Origin: Crocodylus rhombifer
Taxonomy: Eukaryota > Chordata > Crocodylia > Crocodylidae
Length of the DNA stretch: 64,000 nucleotides
Direction of reading: 5' to 3'
Assembly: GCA_038503035.1 (NCBI GenBank)
Contig: JAVSML010024593.1
Location: forward strand, 404,571-468,570
Part shown: in pieces, positions 35,346 to 46,947 of the stretch
Numbering within the stretch: the first letter of the stretch is position 1
How the letters are laid out: every line of letters begins with the position of its first letter
The notes under the pieces: model-generated
Told to the model about the DNA's origin: nothing
The model's input: only the letters and a program-made list of their open reading frames with translations
Database searches by the model: none
Made by a program: the position numbers and the translations under genes

Positions 35346-35959
35346 AACAACCTGGGGGTTGGGAACCTCTGATATAAGTTTTTGCATTCTTATGTATCTG
35401 CTTGTGTAGATTAGAATCAAATGGCTTGAGTCTAACTGCTAAACTAAAATAGTTTTGTACTGCAAATACTAAGGACTTTAGTAATTATTTCAATGATATA
35501 TTTCCACATAGCTGCCTTGCTTATTTAATATCTCTTCTGATGTTTCAACATCCCAGTTTCCAAAACAGCAGAAAACACAATAATGAAACAATGAAATCAG
35601 AAGCATTTAGTGTTATCAATAGGATAAAATGTAAGCAAACTGTTTATAAAGAACTACTTAATTTGCTGACACTGAAAAGCATTTTAGGGTTTTTGAGAGA
35701 GCTAGTTTTATAACTAGCTAGTGCAAAAAAAAAAAATCCCTCTTTTTTTTTTTTTTTCCTGACTACTCCTCTTACGTTAGCATTTATTTCCAGTTTCATT
35801 TGTATGGTGAAGGAAGTGTAACACACAACATGCAATGTTGGTACAGACATACCAGATATATTCAATAAGTATTATGGGCACACGTTCAGGTTAGTCTGAC
35901 TGCACAAAAGTGCAAGACCACCCAGAAACGTGGAGCAAGGGCTATTGCTGAACTGAACT
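35346..35959. other. Non-coding stretch with A12/T15 hairpin
   Basis: An A run (35725-35736) and T run (35743-35757) face each other around TCCCTC and could form a small hairpin. Nothing else recognised. Confidence 0.6.
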
Positions 35960-35967
35960 GAAATGAC

Positions 35968-37192
35968 TACAGCTGTCAATTAATCACAGTTAATGTTCAT
36001 GATTAACTCATTAATCAGTTCTTTCATTAATTTTTTAATGCGTTAATTCTGCATGTGGTTTTGGAGCCCAGCAGGGAAGTGGCGGCAGCAAAGAGGACCA
36101 CAGGGCAGCCCAGGTGTGGACTCCAGGTGGCTGCAGCAGGAGGGAGGATGCACACACAGACACACACACATGAGCAGCTGCAGCCCCTATGCAGCACCAT
36201 GCCAGTAAGTCTGTGAAGGGGGAGGGAGGAGATTGAGGCCCCATGGTGAAGGAGGGAGTGGAGCAGGGGCTGGGATGAATGGGGCCCTGGGGCCAAGGCA
36301 CGTCATAGGACAGAACCGTGGGTGGCTCATCCAGGTGTGCAGAGAGTGACACAGCTCCCTGCCACTGCGCACCCCCAAGGAATGCATGGGGGCCATGTGC
36401 CCCCTGAATTTGTGCACAGGGTGGAGGTGGGCTGGGGTTCTACTGCCTGCTGACTTTGTTCTGGGAGCTGTACAATGCCATGTTGTGCCTCCCACTGCTG
36501 GGCGGGCAGGTGGCATGCAGTCAGCGTGTGGCTCCCAGGGCAAAGGCAGCAGGGCACAGAGCCCCAGCCCACAGTGGGTGACCCCCCCCTCCACCCCACA
36601 CAGATCTGGGGGACATGTGACCCCCATGCCTCTCCTGGGTGCGTGTAGGGGCAGGGAGCCAACCCCTCTCCCATGCCCCTGGATGAGCCATCCCATGGCC
36701 TGCCCTGGCCCAAGGGCCCATTCATCCCAGGCCCACCCCATGTCCCAGCTCCTACCCCTGACCCACTCCCTTCCTCACCATAGGGGCCTCAATTTGTGCC
36801 CCCTCTCCTTTCCCCCCATTCCTCCCCCTCCAGACCTACCTGCTAGACACTGTGTCTGTTTGTCTGTCTGTGTGTCTGCCCTCACTTCCAAGCCACAGCC
36901 CTGGTACTGCCCCTCACTCCTGACCTACAGTGCCCCGCAATCTGCCAGGGCATGCAGGGATTCCCCCTCCCCAGGCTCCAAACCCCACACATGCATCTAC
37001 AGCCCTGCACATTTTCACAGTCCCCCCCACCACTCCCACCACCAAACCATACAAAGTACCTGCATAATTTTGAGATTTCTACACATAATTTTGAGTTTTT
37101 AGCTGTGTGATTAAAATTGCAATTAATCATGACTAATTTTTTGAATCACGCAACTAATTGCAATCACATTCTTTAATCATTTGGCAGTCCTA
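35968..37192. mobile_element. hAT-like family F2 foldback element with perfect 8-bp TSD
   Basis: The left end TACAGCTGTCAATTAATCAC and the right end (reverse complement) TAGGACTGCCAAATGATTAA are similar. Both are followed by AT-rich ATTAATCATGATTAA-type words. GAAATGAC flanks it exactly on both sides (35960-35967 and 37193-37200). The GC-rich interior is a long imperfect inverted repeat: GATTGAGGCCCCATGGTGAA (36229) against TTCCTCACCATAGGGGCCTC (36771), and GGCTCATCCAGG (36325) against CCTGGATGAGCC (36679). Chance frames up to 238 aa result from the GC content. No transposase. Confidence 0.92.
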
Positions 37193-37200
37193 GAAATGAC

Positions 37201-37979
37201 TTAAATAGCTTTTGAAAAAAATAATTGACCTTTTATTCGTCTTTTGAGAACAAATTGCAGATGGCCATCAAATTGTGTTGTAGTAAATAGTGTATAATGC
37301 AGTAAAAGTAAAAAGGGAATTGATGTTTTAGGACTGTTCAGACTGGAAGAAAAGAAAAAAATATATAGCCTACTGTTAATAGGAATTTTGCTAACTGTAG
37401 GATTGGGCTTTAAAGTGCTAGCCTATTTTTTTCCTTCTGAATTACCCCTACTTATAGTTAACTAGTGCTAACTATAGCAGGCATGCATGGCTATATCGTT
37501 TATTCAAACATGAAGATGCTTAGTTATTTCTAATTTGTTTTTGAAGCCCAGAAAAACAGTCAGTAATAATCACTGGAAACACACCTTTAGTGTGCCTGAG
37601 CCAGGGTTAGTTATGTGGTCCTAGCAAAACTAAGTCAGAAAGTTGATTTTATTCCCCTTTGTTCTGGTTGAAAAAACTTTTGCCAAAAAAGAATGTTTCA
37701 GCAGCACTTCTCCATCTTTTTGTAGACAGAAATAGTATTTCCACAGGGCCTAGAAATCTAGCCATAGACCCAGACTGCACTGTACTGGATAATCAGTGTA
37801 ACAAACAAAAAGATGTTTCTGACCCACAGATGTTCCAATCCCAATATAATGCAAGAGAGAATAGATGGATATAGACAGGCTGGAGCACATAGAAACAGTA
37901 AGACAATACTGCTCTCTACTAACCTCTTCTACTTAAAACCAGTAACCCAATCTAATTTTACTTCACCTCTCAGTCATCT
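37201..37979. other. AT-rich non-coding stretch
   Basis: Nothing recognised. Confidence 0.5.
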
Positions 37980-38520
37980 TAAACATGGTCTTCTTGAAGT
38001 TTGTACCTCTCTTAGCTTCTGTGACTCTTTTCTCTTGGTTCTGTTCCTCTCTCTCTAGTTACTCCTTACTCTTCTTCCTCTAATACTTTATCTCTGGGTA
38101 AACTTATAGTTAAACACAAAATTAACTCTAATATCTATACTGATGTCTCCCCAATCTATCTATGTACTGCAGGCAACTCTTTCCACATAAAGTAAAATCG
38201 ATTTTTGTCTCTTAAACTCAGCATGCCTAAAAGAGCTTTGAAACTTGTCTCTTAATCTCTGAATGACTTCCTTTCTTTATTACTGAAGATAACATCACCA
38301 TCCTCTCTGTTACTGAAACCCAATTCAGTAGCCTTCTGACTAGGTCCTCAAATTGAGTGTATCTTCATATCTTCCAGGTTCTCTCTGCATAAAATATCAG
38401 ATAAGACCTTTCCGAACCATTCACACTGCTGAAACTCTCACCTAGACTCTAACCATCTCATGTCTTGACTATTGCAACATCTGTTTCTATTGCCTTGATG
38501 AATGCAATTTTGACTTTTAA
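37980..38520 (+). mobile_element. Ancient L2-type LINE remnant
   Basis: Frame-broken translation shows the C-terminal RT landmarks of L2/related LINEs. LKLSMPKRALKLVS corresponds to the LKLNMSKTELL block. A later DNITILSVTET-like stretch follows. SCLDYCNICFYCL corresponds to the SRLDYCNSLL block. The order and spacing (about 240 bases between the first and last) fit. No CR1-type tail. It is old, with many stops. Confidence 0.65.
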
Positions 38521-39449
38521 CTTGCTGGTATCCACCTTGAATGAGGCTGCTAAGGTACTATATTTACTCAAATGTAAGATGAACCAGAATATAAGAATAC
38601 TCCCCCCCATAATAAAATTCTATATGTAGACGTGTGCAAAATTTATCACATAAACACATCTTAAGTAGCAAAGTTGTACCTACTTCTATATAGTACAAAC
38701 TATGCATAATATTAGTTCAAAGCCAAAAGGCTTATGATTTTCCATATAGTGCATTGGGCTGGGCCCCACTAGAGTCAACACTGTATCAAGCCATGATGAT
38801 CCTGCAGCTCAGCACTGCTCAGTATATGTGTGTATTCAAGATACTCCCCTCCCCGCAAAGAAACCATGTCCTAATTAGTCTCCAGTCATTACTGGAATAG
38901 AGTGTTCTTCTTGTGAGTCCTGGGATCCTCCAAAAATGTATATGCAGATGCAGACAGGGCAACCTGGTCTGGCTCCACCTCGTTGAAGGTGCAACAGGCT
39001 GGGGGGGTGACGGAGGGATTCTGGGTGAACACTTTGGGGTCCCTTTTTCTGATGCTTGCCCAACATTTAAGTCTGATGAAGAAATAGGAATAATTGAAAA
39101 TGGGAAAGAAAGGTTCAGTTCAACTGTGGGAATGAAGAGGAAGGTGAAATACATTCAATGCAGTGGCTTGCTATGACTTGTAACAAAGTCAGTGCTGAGT
39201 AATCTGTGTGCAATGAGCACTCCTATATATCTCATTCAGATGGGCTGCACTAACCTATCTTGTGGTAAGTTCTTGTGGGCTTAGATCAAGCCTGTAGCTC
39301 ACATGGCTAAATCTTGTCCTTAATAAGGTTAAGCATTCATTTAGCTTTTTATGAGTATTACATGCTTATGTTCCAAAAGCCCTGGAAAGCAAGTAATTTT
39401 GAAAGTGCTACCTATTTTTAAAATGGAGAAACTGAAGCAAAGAAGCATT
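38521..39449. other. Non-coding stretch
   Basis: No recognised gene. The open frames at 38819-39176 on both strands overlap and have no recognisable protein. Confidence 0.45.
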
Positions 39450-41808
39450 GAGGCTTCATACAGACATAACAACTAGCAGATCAAAGGTTAAATCAGGTTA
39501 AAGATGGCCCCTGATCTAAAGTAAGTCAGGGTAGGGGAAGGGGAGAGCTGGATGAGGGGTAGTAGGGAGGTTGAGGGGGTCAGAGGAAGGTAGCAGGGTC
39601 TGTTGGGGGCTCAAGGGAATTGGGACGGTAGCAGGGTCCACAGGGGTATTTAGGGGAATGGGGTGGGAGGGGTAGCAGGTCCACAGTGGGGTTGGTGGGG
39701 TCAGGGAGGGTTTAACAGGATTGGGGGACTAGCAGGGTTTGCAGGTGGGGGTGGAGGAATTGGAGAGGCTCAGTGGGATTGGAGAGGCTGTTTGATCCTG
39801 CCATTCTCCCCTGGACTCCCTGGACCTAAACCATGATGCTGCCAAACTGCCCCTTATCCTGCCCCTGGGGACAGTTTTGTTGGCATTCACTGGTCCCAGG
39901 AGTCTGATGGAAGTAAGTCAGGATGGGTGGAGGGGAAGGAGGATTAGGGAGGTTTGTGGCTTTGCCAGGAGGAGAAGAGGGGGTGGCAGGATCAGGAGAG
40001 CTCTTCCTCCACAAGATCTGGGGCTATTTTTATCACCCCTACTTCCTCTCTACACCCAGAGAAACAATGCCCCCTGCTGGCAAACGAACGCCCCATCCTG
40101 CCTACCCTGCCCCACATCCAGACTTACTTCCATCAGCTCCCAGCTCTGGTGAACACCAAGGTTTCCTCTAAGCTGTGCACACGTGCAGCCACACACACTA
40201 AAAAATCTTTCCTCTCACTAACTTTTTAATGCCATGCACCCACCCAGAGAAGAGCTGAGCTGCGGCTTCCTGGAAGCTTTGGGCGCTGCCCCTGGAGAGC
40301 AGCTTGAGGTGGAGGCACTGGGGCTCATACGGGACACTTACGGGTGGTAAGTTCCCTCAGCTGTGTGGAGGGTGACTCCTCTCAGCTCTACTCCTCACCA
40401 CAATGGCATCCCCATGGGGAGGGAGAGTGGCGTGGGGCAGGCAGCGGCTCCTTCTCAAGGCAAGGTGGGGACAGGCGCTGGGGCAGAGCTGGGCACTGTG
40501 CAGGCTCCACCAGCTCCAGGGAAGTGCTTTGCTCCCCAGCCCCTTCGGGCAAGCTTCATCCCAAACCCTGCTGCCATGTGCCTCTTCACTCCCTGGTCTG
40601 CCCAGCGGTGGGATGTACATGGCACCATGCCACTTTCAAAGGCTGCAGCAAGGGAATGTAGATGTGCAGAGACTGTTGGGGTGGGGCAGTTGAGCACGGG
40701 AGACTGCATAGTTGCACCGTTTATGTGACTGAGGAGCACTGGACTTTATGCCGGGGCTTTAAGGAGACCCTTGAATAGTCAAGATGCATGGAGATGGGGG
40801 ATCATAGCAGGAGTGGAGCAGAGGACAGAGGTGCAATGTGCAAATTTAAGGCAAGGTTTCTGTGGCAAGCCTGCAAGGATGGGAACAGGTATGGACCTGA
40901 ATTTCCCAAGTATGTGCTTGAGGCCTGAACTTCCTCTGGGATTTCAGGGAGAGCTGGGCACCAAGGTAAACATTTTGCCCAAGGGGAAGAAACTTGGAAG
41001 TTTAACAAGACAGCTTATTTATGTTTATGTCAGGGGCCACCTACGTGCCCTCACTTGGCTGTCTGGTGCACAGTGGGAGGGGCCTGGGCTTTTCCCAAGG
41101 ACGATTTCCAGTTATTAGCCTTACAGTTGAATCCAAGTATAATAATTGCTTTTTAGTTTATTTCTTCAAGTTAAAGAAATAATCATCTTTTGTTGTTATA
41201 TTGTGTTATACTGTGGGGCAGACTGAAGTGATGCATGCCAAAAAGGGGGAGGTGGGACCAATTAGGGAAGGGACCGATGCAGCGCGCTCACAGACTGAAG
41301 TGGCACACTCATGGATCACTACACCTTAGAAGGAACATTGGTGAACACCAGTAGAAACAGTGCCAGGAGTTGCCTACAGGATTGGAGAGTTTGGTAGGTT
41401 TGGGAGGGGCACTGGCTGGTCCATGGTTTGGGAGAGGTTGTCTATCTGCGGGAGTGGGGGAAGGCCTGGAGGACTAAAAAGAACTAGTCCAGTACTGGTA
41501 GGACAGGAAACATTCATCCTTAGGGCTGGGGCCAGCAGCTGGGCTTTTCTAGCCCCAGGGCTGTGCTCAGAACATGTACAGAAGTTCAGTTAGATCAATC
41601 TACCTGTTCCCTATCTAACTTAGTGGACCTCTGAGATACAGTTAAATTAGATCAGATTGGCCATTTTTTACCAGTCTAACCTTCCTGAAACTCCTGTACA
41701 GTTCACACTTAGATCAAAGTGTAAGATCCACGTGTGGGCAAACTAAGTTAGATTGGATGGCCATTTTTAACATGATCTAACCTCCCTAAAAGTCTGTATG
41801 TACCCTAA
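39450..41808. mobile_element. Inverted-repeat DNA element, host of a nested hAT
   Basis: Left CTTCATACAGAC then GGTTAAATCAGGTTAAAGATGGCC. Right, as reverse complement, GGTACATACAGACTTTTAGG then GATCATGTTAAAAATGGCC. These form imperfect inverted ends. The left interior (39520-39800) is a degenerate G-rich repeat of GGTAGCAGGGTCCACAGGGG-like phrases. A second, diverged copy of the right end lies just inside (41641-41702). No clear TSD. The hAT at 40157-41340 is inserted within it. Confidence 0.5.
40157..41340. mobile_element. hAT-like family F3 element with perfect 8-bp TSD
   Basis: The left end CAAGGTTTCCTCTAAGCTGT and right end (reverse complement) CAATGTTCCTTCTAAGGTGT are inverted. GTGAACAC flanks both sides exactly (40149-40156 and 41341-41348). 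The ninth base also matches. The GC-rich interior has overlapping frames on both strands (up to 121 aa) with no recognisable protein, so it is non-autonomous. TGCACACGTGCAGCCACACA next to the left end is typical subterminal sequence of this kind of element. Confidence 0.88.
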
Positions 41809-43134
41809 ATATCCAAACCAGATATTGTCAGTGCTAGAACATTGGGCTTTGCTCCCAGTCCTTTGCACATTTAGATCCTGTTACTTCTTACAAAGACATA
41901 GAAAGGAAATTTCTAGTGAGAAATGTAAAAAGTCATCTTCCATCAAAAATTATTTTAGTTTAGTCTCATAAATAAAACTTGTTTTACAAATTATTCTGTT
42001 CTGAGCTATCAGATGCTTTTCCTTCCCTTTTCAATCTAGAATTGAGGCCAGTATTTCTGCTCCCTCCTACAGTGTCTTCTCTTCCTTCATCCATCTCTTT
42101 TCTGTGAAGCAATGACCGTGGTTATCTGGAATTGCTGATGATAACTACAGTGTACATGGCACCAATTTAATTTTCCCAGACTTCCATTAAAGTCCAGCAC
42201 AATGAATCCTCAATCTTGATAATGCCTTCCATGTACTACAGTAGTTAAAGTGTTAATAATTAGAAATACATAAACTGATATTTGACTACTGGTAACATAA
42301 AGATTGCTGATTGTTGTTTGAACTGACACAGTATTTTCCAGTCTGGATACTCCTGCTTTTTTGGCAATCAAAAATATGAGTTTAGGTGTAGCTTTAGTGT
42401 TGGACACATAGCCTTGCCCTTGCATCAAATATGAGTGTATTGCTTCTGTGCATCTGCTTATGTTTTGGCACTTACCATATTTTCTTTCATACCCCTCAAA
42501 TAAGATTAAAAACTTATTTTAGGAAGGAAGAAAGGAGGGGAAAACAGATTTTTCCAGTCATGGCTAAATGATGGCTGTATGGAGTCCCAGCTTCAATGCC
42601 TGTTACTGTGAGAGGGTTAGCACTAGCTCTGACCCTGTAGGACAAGCTCTGCCCCCTCCAGTCCTGAGGCTGGCAGAAGAAGCAGCCCAGAAGCCTCCCT
42701 TCAGAAGTGTCTTTATTCTTACTTCTATTACAGTAGAGAAAAATCAAACTCCCCACTTAATTCATGAGCTCTAATTTGGGAGGATTAATTTTTTGGGGAA
42801 AAGTCCATATGGTATACAAGTCCATGTGCTATACAGCTGGACACATGGATTTCCAGTTGTCTGAAATGAATTGGCTACAGGATGCTTTGGTTTGAAATTT
42901 AAACTCTCAGTTGTGACATGCCTGAGCTACTTGCAGGGGCATTTAGTCCAGTAATTTAAAAAATCCTGAAGGCAAGAAGCACAAAAATTGCAGGAGTAGT
43001 AAATGTTTAAATAGCACATCTATCTTGGAAGTCAATATGATCACTTTTTTATTTTTCTGCTTCCTATCTAAACTGCTTGAAACATAATTTTTAATTATTT
43101 ATTTGTAGGTGGGATTGTAAAATCTGAATCAATT
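41809..43134. other. Non-coding stretch
   Basis: Nothing recognised. 42580-42730 is somewhat GC-rich with short opposed frames. Confidence 0.45.
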
Positions 43135-43273
43135 TTTCACAGATTCTAAGGGGCTGAAAAGACAAATGGGCCTAGTAATCCTAGGGAGGTGACCATCCAG
43201 TCTCCTCTTGAAGATTTCCGGAGTAGGTGATTGCACCACCTCTGGAGGGAGTTTATTCCACCATCTGGACACC

Positions 43274-43576
43274 CTAACTGAAGAAGCTTTTCCTAGCGTT
43301 AAGCCTGAAACAGTCTTCTAGGAGTTTGTGGCCATTACTCCTAGTTTTCCCCAAGGGTACACTGGTGTACTGTTGTTGGCCAAGCCCTTCATGTATTCCC
43401 CTAATGTAGCAGTAAGCTGCTACAAAGTCCCCTCTCAGTGTTCTCTTTTTTAGGCTGAAGAGGCCCAAGTCCCAAAGCTGTTCCTCATATGGCTTGCCTT
43501 GCAAGTCTATGATCATATGGGTGGCTCTTCTCCAGACTCTCTCAAGCTTTTCCACATCCTTGTTGAAGTGCGGCAC
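43274..43576 (-). pseudogene. CR1 ORF2 C-terminus remnant (100 aa)
   Basis: This continues the same frame as the RT segment to its right after a single in-frame TGA. It contains FNKDVEKLERVWRRATHMI (about residues 4-22) and SLKKRTLRGDFVAAYCYIRG (about 46-65), the conserved C-terminal CR1 blocks. It ends at the expected ORF2 end with LNARKSFFS, slightly early. The start codon is not biological. Confidence 0.85.
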
Positions 43577-44473
43577 TCAGAACTGGATGCAGTGCTCCAC
43601 CTGTGGTCTCACCACTGCTGAGTAAAGTGGAAGAATCACTTCCTTGGTTTTGTTTGTGATGGATGGTTGAGTATTGTTTGCCCTGCTGGCTACAGTATTG
43701 CACTGATGGCTCATGTTCATACTATGGTCAGTTATTACCTCTAGGTCAGTTTCAGTTGCGGTGTTAGTCAGTTTGGCACCACCAAGCCTGTAAGTATGTT
43801 GGGGGTTGTTCGTCCCCAGATGGAGCACTTTACACTTCTCAATGTTGAACTTAATCTGGTTCCGATCTACCCAACTTACCAGCCTGTCTAGGTCCACCTG
43901 TATCTGCAGCCTATCTTCAAGAGTGACCATGCTCCCCCATAACTTGGTGTCATCTGTAAACTTCACCAGTGAGCTCTTCACCCCCACATCCAAATCATTG
44001 ATAAAGATGTTGAAAAGCACTGGACCAAGCACAGACCCCTGGGGGACTCCACTGGTCACTTTTTGCCAGGATGACACAGATCTATTTATTAGAACTCTCT
44101 GGGTCCTACCACATAGCCAGCTTTCTACCCACCTGACTGTCAAGCAGCTAAGACCACAATCCTTCAATTTTCCTGTGAGAACATCATGGGATACCAGATC
44201 AAAGGCCTTTTGGAAGTCTAGGTATACAATATCGACCTCCTGTCTTTTATCTGAGTGGCAAGTTATCTGATTGTAGAAAGAGATGAGATTGGTAAGATAA
44301 GACCTGCCTGTGATGAAGCCATGCTCGCTGTCATTCGGAATCCTACCTTCTGCAAGTGTATTGCACATAGACTCCTGGATGAATTTTTCCAGGATTTTTC
44401 CTGGGATTGAAGTTAGGCTAATTGGCCTATAGTTGAGGGTGCTCTCTCCTCTCCTTCTTAAAGATGGGCACAA
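43577..44473 (-). pseudogene. CR1 ORF2 reverse transcriptase remnant (298 aa)
   Basis: The RT landmarks run in order. NYRPISLTSIPGKILEKFI lies at about residues 14-32 and HGFITGRSYLTN at about 51-62. Motif A is YLDFQKAFDLVSHD (about 80-93), motif B SGVPQGSVLGPVLFNIF (about 140-156) and motif C KFTDDTKLWGS (about 170-180). The two aspartates of motif C are kept although the preceding residue is T, not A. The next block, FNIEKCKVLHLGTNNPQHTY, is typical. It ends at a single TGA before the C-terminal block. Upstream frames are disrupted. The RT would act in target-primed reverse transcription in a live element. Confidence 0.9.
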
Positions 44474-45283
44474 GATTGGCCCTCCTCCAGTCTTTAGAGA
44501 CCTCCCATGAGTTTTGCCAGAGGTCCCACAATGACTTCAGCCAGCTCTGTCAGCACTCTCGGATGAAATTCATCTGGTCCTGCTGACATATAAACATCTG
44601 ACTTTTATAACTGATCATGGACCGGTTCAAGGTCAACCATAGGAAGGCAGTCATTCCCACCATGACCGTTCTGAACCTTATCTAGTATGATTTTCCCCTT
44701 AGTCTGCTAAAATACCAAAGGAGAGTAGTCATTCAGGAGTTCAGTTTTCTCCTGAGTTGTTAAGCAGTGGTTCCATACTTCCATTTGCTTTCCTCCTGTT
44801 CCCTATGTATCTAAAGAAGGACTTCTTATTGTTCTTGATTTCTGTTGCTAGTTTAAATTCAGTTGCCAACTTAACCTTTCTAATTTGCTCCCTACAGGTG
44901 CAGGCTATTGTTGTATATTCCCCCTTGGGGACTGTCCCAAGCTTCCATTGTGTGTATGCCTCTTCTTTTTCAAGAGGACCATGAGATCCCTATTAAGCCA
45001 AGAGGGCTTACCAGCCCTTCTGCTAACTTTCCTCTGCATAGGAATGGACTTCTTTTGGGCTTCGAGGATCATGTCCTTGAGGAACAACCATTCTTCATAC
45101 ACTCCTTTCACCTTCAGTCTCTGGTCCCACAGTGCTTCCCTTACTATTGCCCCGAGCCTGTTGAAATTAGCTTCTTTGAAGTCCAGAACTTCAACCCTAC
45201 TAGCTGATTTACCTGCCTTGTGACAGACAGTGAATGTGATGGTTTTGTGGTTGCTGTTGCCCAGGCTACCCTGCATATTCAAG

Positions 45284-45780
45284 TCACTCACCTGATTTGT
45301 TTCCTTTGACCAAGACCAAGTGTAGGAGAATGTTGCCTCTGGCTGACCTGTGCACTTCCTGAGTCAGGTAGAGCTCTTTGATACAGGTCAGGAAGCAATA
45401 CAACTGATCTGACTTAGCTGACCGTTCCTCCCAAGAGATGTCTGGAAAACTGAAGTCACCCATGATGACCATAGAGAGCTACACCTCCACCTTTCTTCCC
45501 TACTCAGTCCCTTCTGTGCCAAGTGTAGCCCTCTATAGCTATGTTCCAGTCATGTGAGGAGTCCATAATCTCTATTAGATCATAATGCCCACTGGACAGT
45601 AGGAGGGCTAACTCCTTCTGCTTGTTTCCCATGCTCCTGGCATTAGTGTACATGCACATGAGTCCTCCAGTCGAGACCCTTGATTTCCTGTCATGCTGAG
45701 GGAAAACCTTTCCCTCAGCTCTTGCTAGAGTGGCTCTCCTGGTGTCCCCAACTCTGGAGCTTTGTGTGCCAGTCCTCATA
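45284..45780 (-). pseudogene. CR1 ORF2 endonuclease remnant, two frames
   Basis: The N-terminal piece (45779-45504) carries YTNARSMGNKQKELALLL and YDLIEIMDSSHDWN. In active CR1 endonucleases this position reads ITETWWDSSHDW; here the residues between I and DSSHDW are shortened, removing the glutamate expected to bind the metal. The C-terminal piece (45472-45284) has VIMGDFSFPDISWEE, the position of the GDFN motif, with S for N. The two lie in different frames. APE-type endonucleases nick the target DNA; this one cannot be functional. Confidence 0.85.
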
Positions 45781-45849
45781 CATTCTTTAGTCAGTCTTTC
45801 CCTGTCCCCCAGTGATCTTAATTTAAAACCCTATCTAGAAGATTGGCCA

Positions 45850-46397
45850 TCCTGGCCGAGAACAGGGACTTATCCCACCGCATGAGGTGGATGCCATCCC
45901 TTCCCAGGAGTCCTGTCTCCCTGAAGTGTGTGCTGTGGTTGAAGAAACCAAAGCTGTCTTGGTAGTACCACCACTGGAGTCATTGGTTTACGTCTTTGAT
46001 GCATTCTTCCCTCCTAGGTCCATGACCTGCAACCGGGAACACAGAGGAAAAGACTACCTGCTCCCCAACCCCTTAAGCCCAGCCCCCAGAGCTCTGTAGT
46101 CACTCATGACCCAGTCTGGATTACTCCTGGCTGTGTCATTCATGCCCGTATGGATGAGAAGCATGGGGTACTGGTCAGAGGGCTGGACAAGCCTAGGGAT
46201 CTTCTCCGCAACATCCCAGATGTGGGCCCCAGGGAGGCAGCAGACTTCATGGGTTAGGGATTCCAGACAGAAAATGGATCCCTTGGTGTCTCTCAGGAGG
46301 GAGTCTCCCCTTCCCTCCCCCCCCCCCCATGTCTCCTTTTGGGTGTGGCATTTTGCTGACTACCCACCTCCTCCTCCAGTGTCTCCAGAGTTTTGAT
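45850..46397 (-). pseudogene. CR1 ORF1 remnant with SGNH/GDSL esterase-like domain
   Basis: Minus-strand translation gives GDSLLRDTKGS near 46308 (SGNH block I, GDS with nucleophile serine). It then gives GAHIWDVAEKIPRLV, and later LLIHTGMNDTARSN near 46140 (block III, GxND). CR1 ORF1 proteins of birds and other vertebrates are known to contain such an esterase domain. Upstream (46397-46330) is a Glu-rich phrase, KTLETLEEEVGS, as in the preceding coiled-coil region, interrupted by a C12 run (46317-46328). No open frame covers the whole domain. Confidence 0.75.
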
Positions 46398-46947
46398 AAT
46401 CAGATTTCATTCATTTTTCTTAAGAAAGAGAACACCTTTGAATCACACATTTATTATAGTTCCAAATGCAAATGGCAAGAGACATGAGTTAGACCCTGGA
46501 CCATGCCAGAATACATTGACTCACTCATGCCAAATGGTGTCTTTTCTCAAGCCACAGCAAGGGTTAAGACAGGAATGACTTGGATGGTGTTAATTAGCTG
46601 TACATGTCAGGTCTTTGTGATGTGACATGCATCAGACTGAATTAGAGAGCTGCTTATACGGTGCCTTGCCTTGTTTTAATGCAAAAATGTGTGTTTGTCC
46701 AAATGGTTTTTTTAAATTTCATCATATTGTATATTTTAGAATGGTATATACTGAAGAGAATTCTGAGAATTCTCAAGAGAATGAACTAGACTGAGGAGGT
46801 ACCCACTGAAATTAGCAGGAGACAGATTTAAAACTAACAGGAAAAAGTACTTTTTAATGCAACATATAGCCACCTAAAATGGATTTGGATTTCAGAACTG
46901 AAAATAAAAACTACTGTAATGACAGACATGACATAAGAACTTAGATT
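46398..46947. other. Non-coding stretch
   Basis: Nothing recognised. Confidence 0.5.

Larger units (their letters stand above)
43135..46397 (-). mobile_element. CR1 LINE, longest copy in the window (ORF1 esterase to 3' end)
   Basis: Reading leftward it contains part of ORF1 with an SGNH/GDSL-type esterase domain (46310-45850), the start of the APE-like endonuclease (about 45780), and the GDFSFPDISWEE block (45460). The linker follows (SSRVEVLDFKEANFNRLGAIV type, near 45200), then a nearly complete RT (44473-43577), the C-terminal part (43576-43274) and the 3' region. Its RT motif C is FTDD. The coding regions have several frameshifts and stops, so it is dead. It shows about 3.3 kb of a CR1 in correct order and is the best template here for this subfamily. 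Confidence 0.93.

Noticed and set aside
36187..37102. Overlapping 184-aa (minus) and 238-aa (plus) frames as genes
   Set aside because: They lie in the GC-rich inverted-repeat core of a hAT with exact TSD, are Pro/His/Gly-rich in every frame, and match no family.
43274..46397. Functional CR1 element
   Set aside because: A stop inside the RT, frame changes in ORF1 and endonuclease, and a missing endonuclease segment rule it out.
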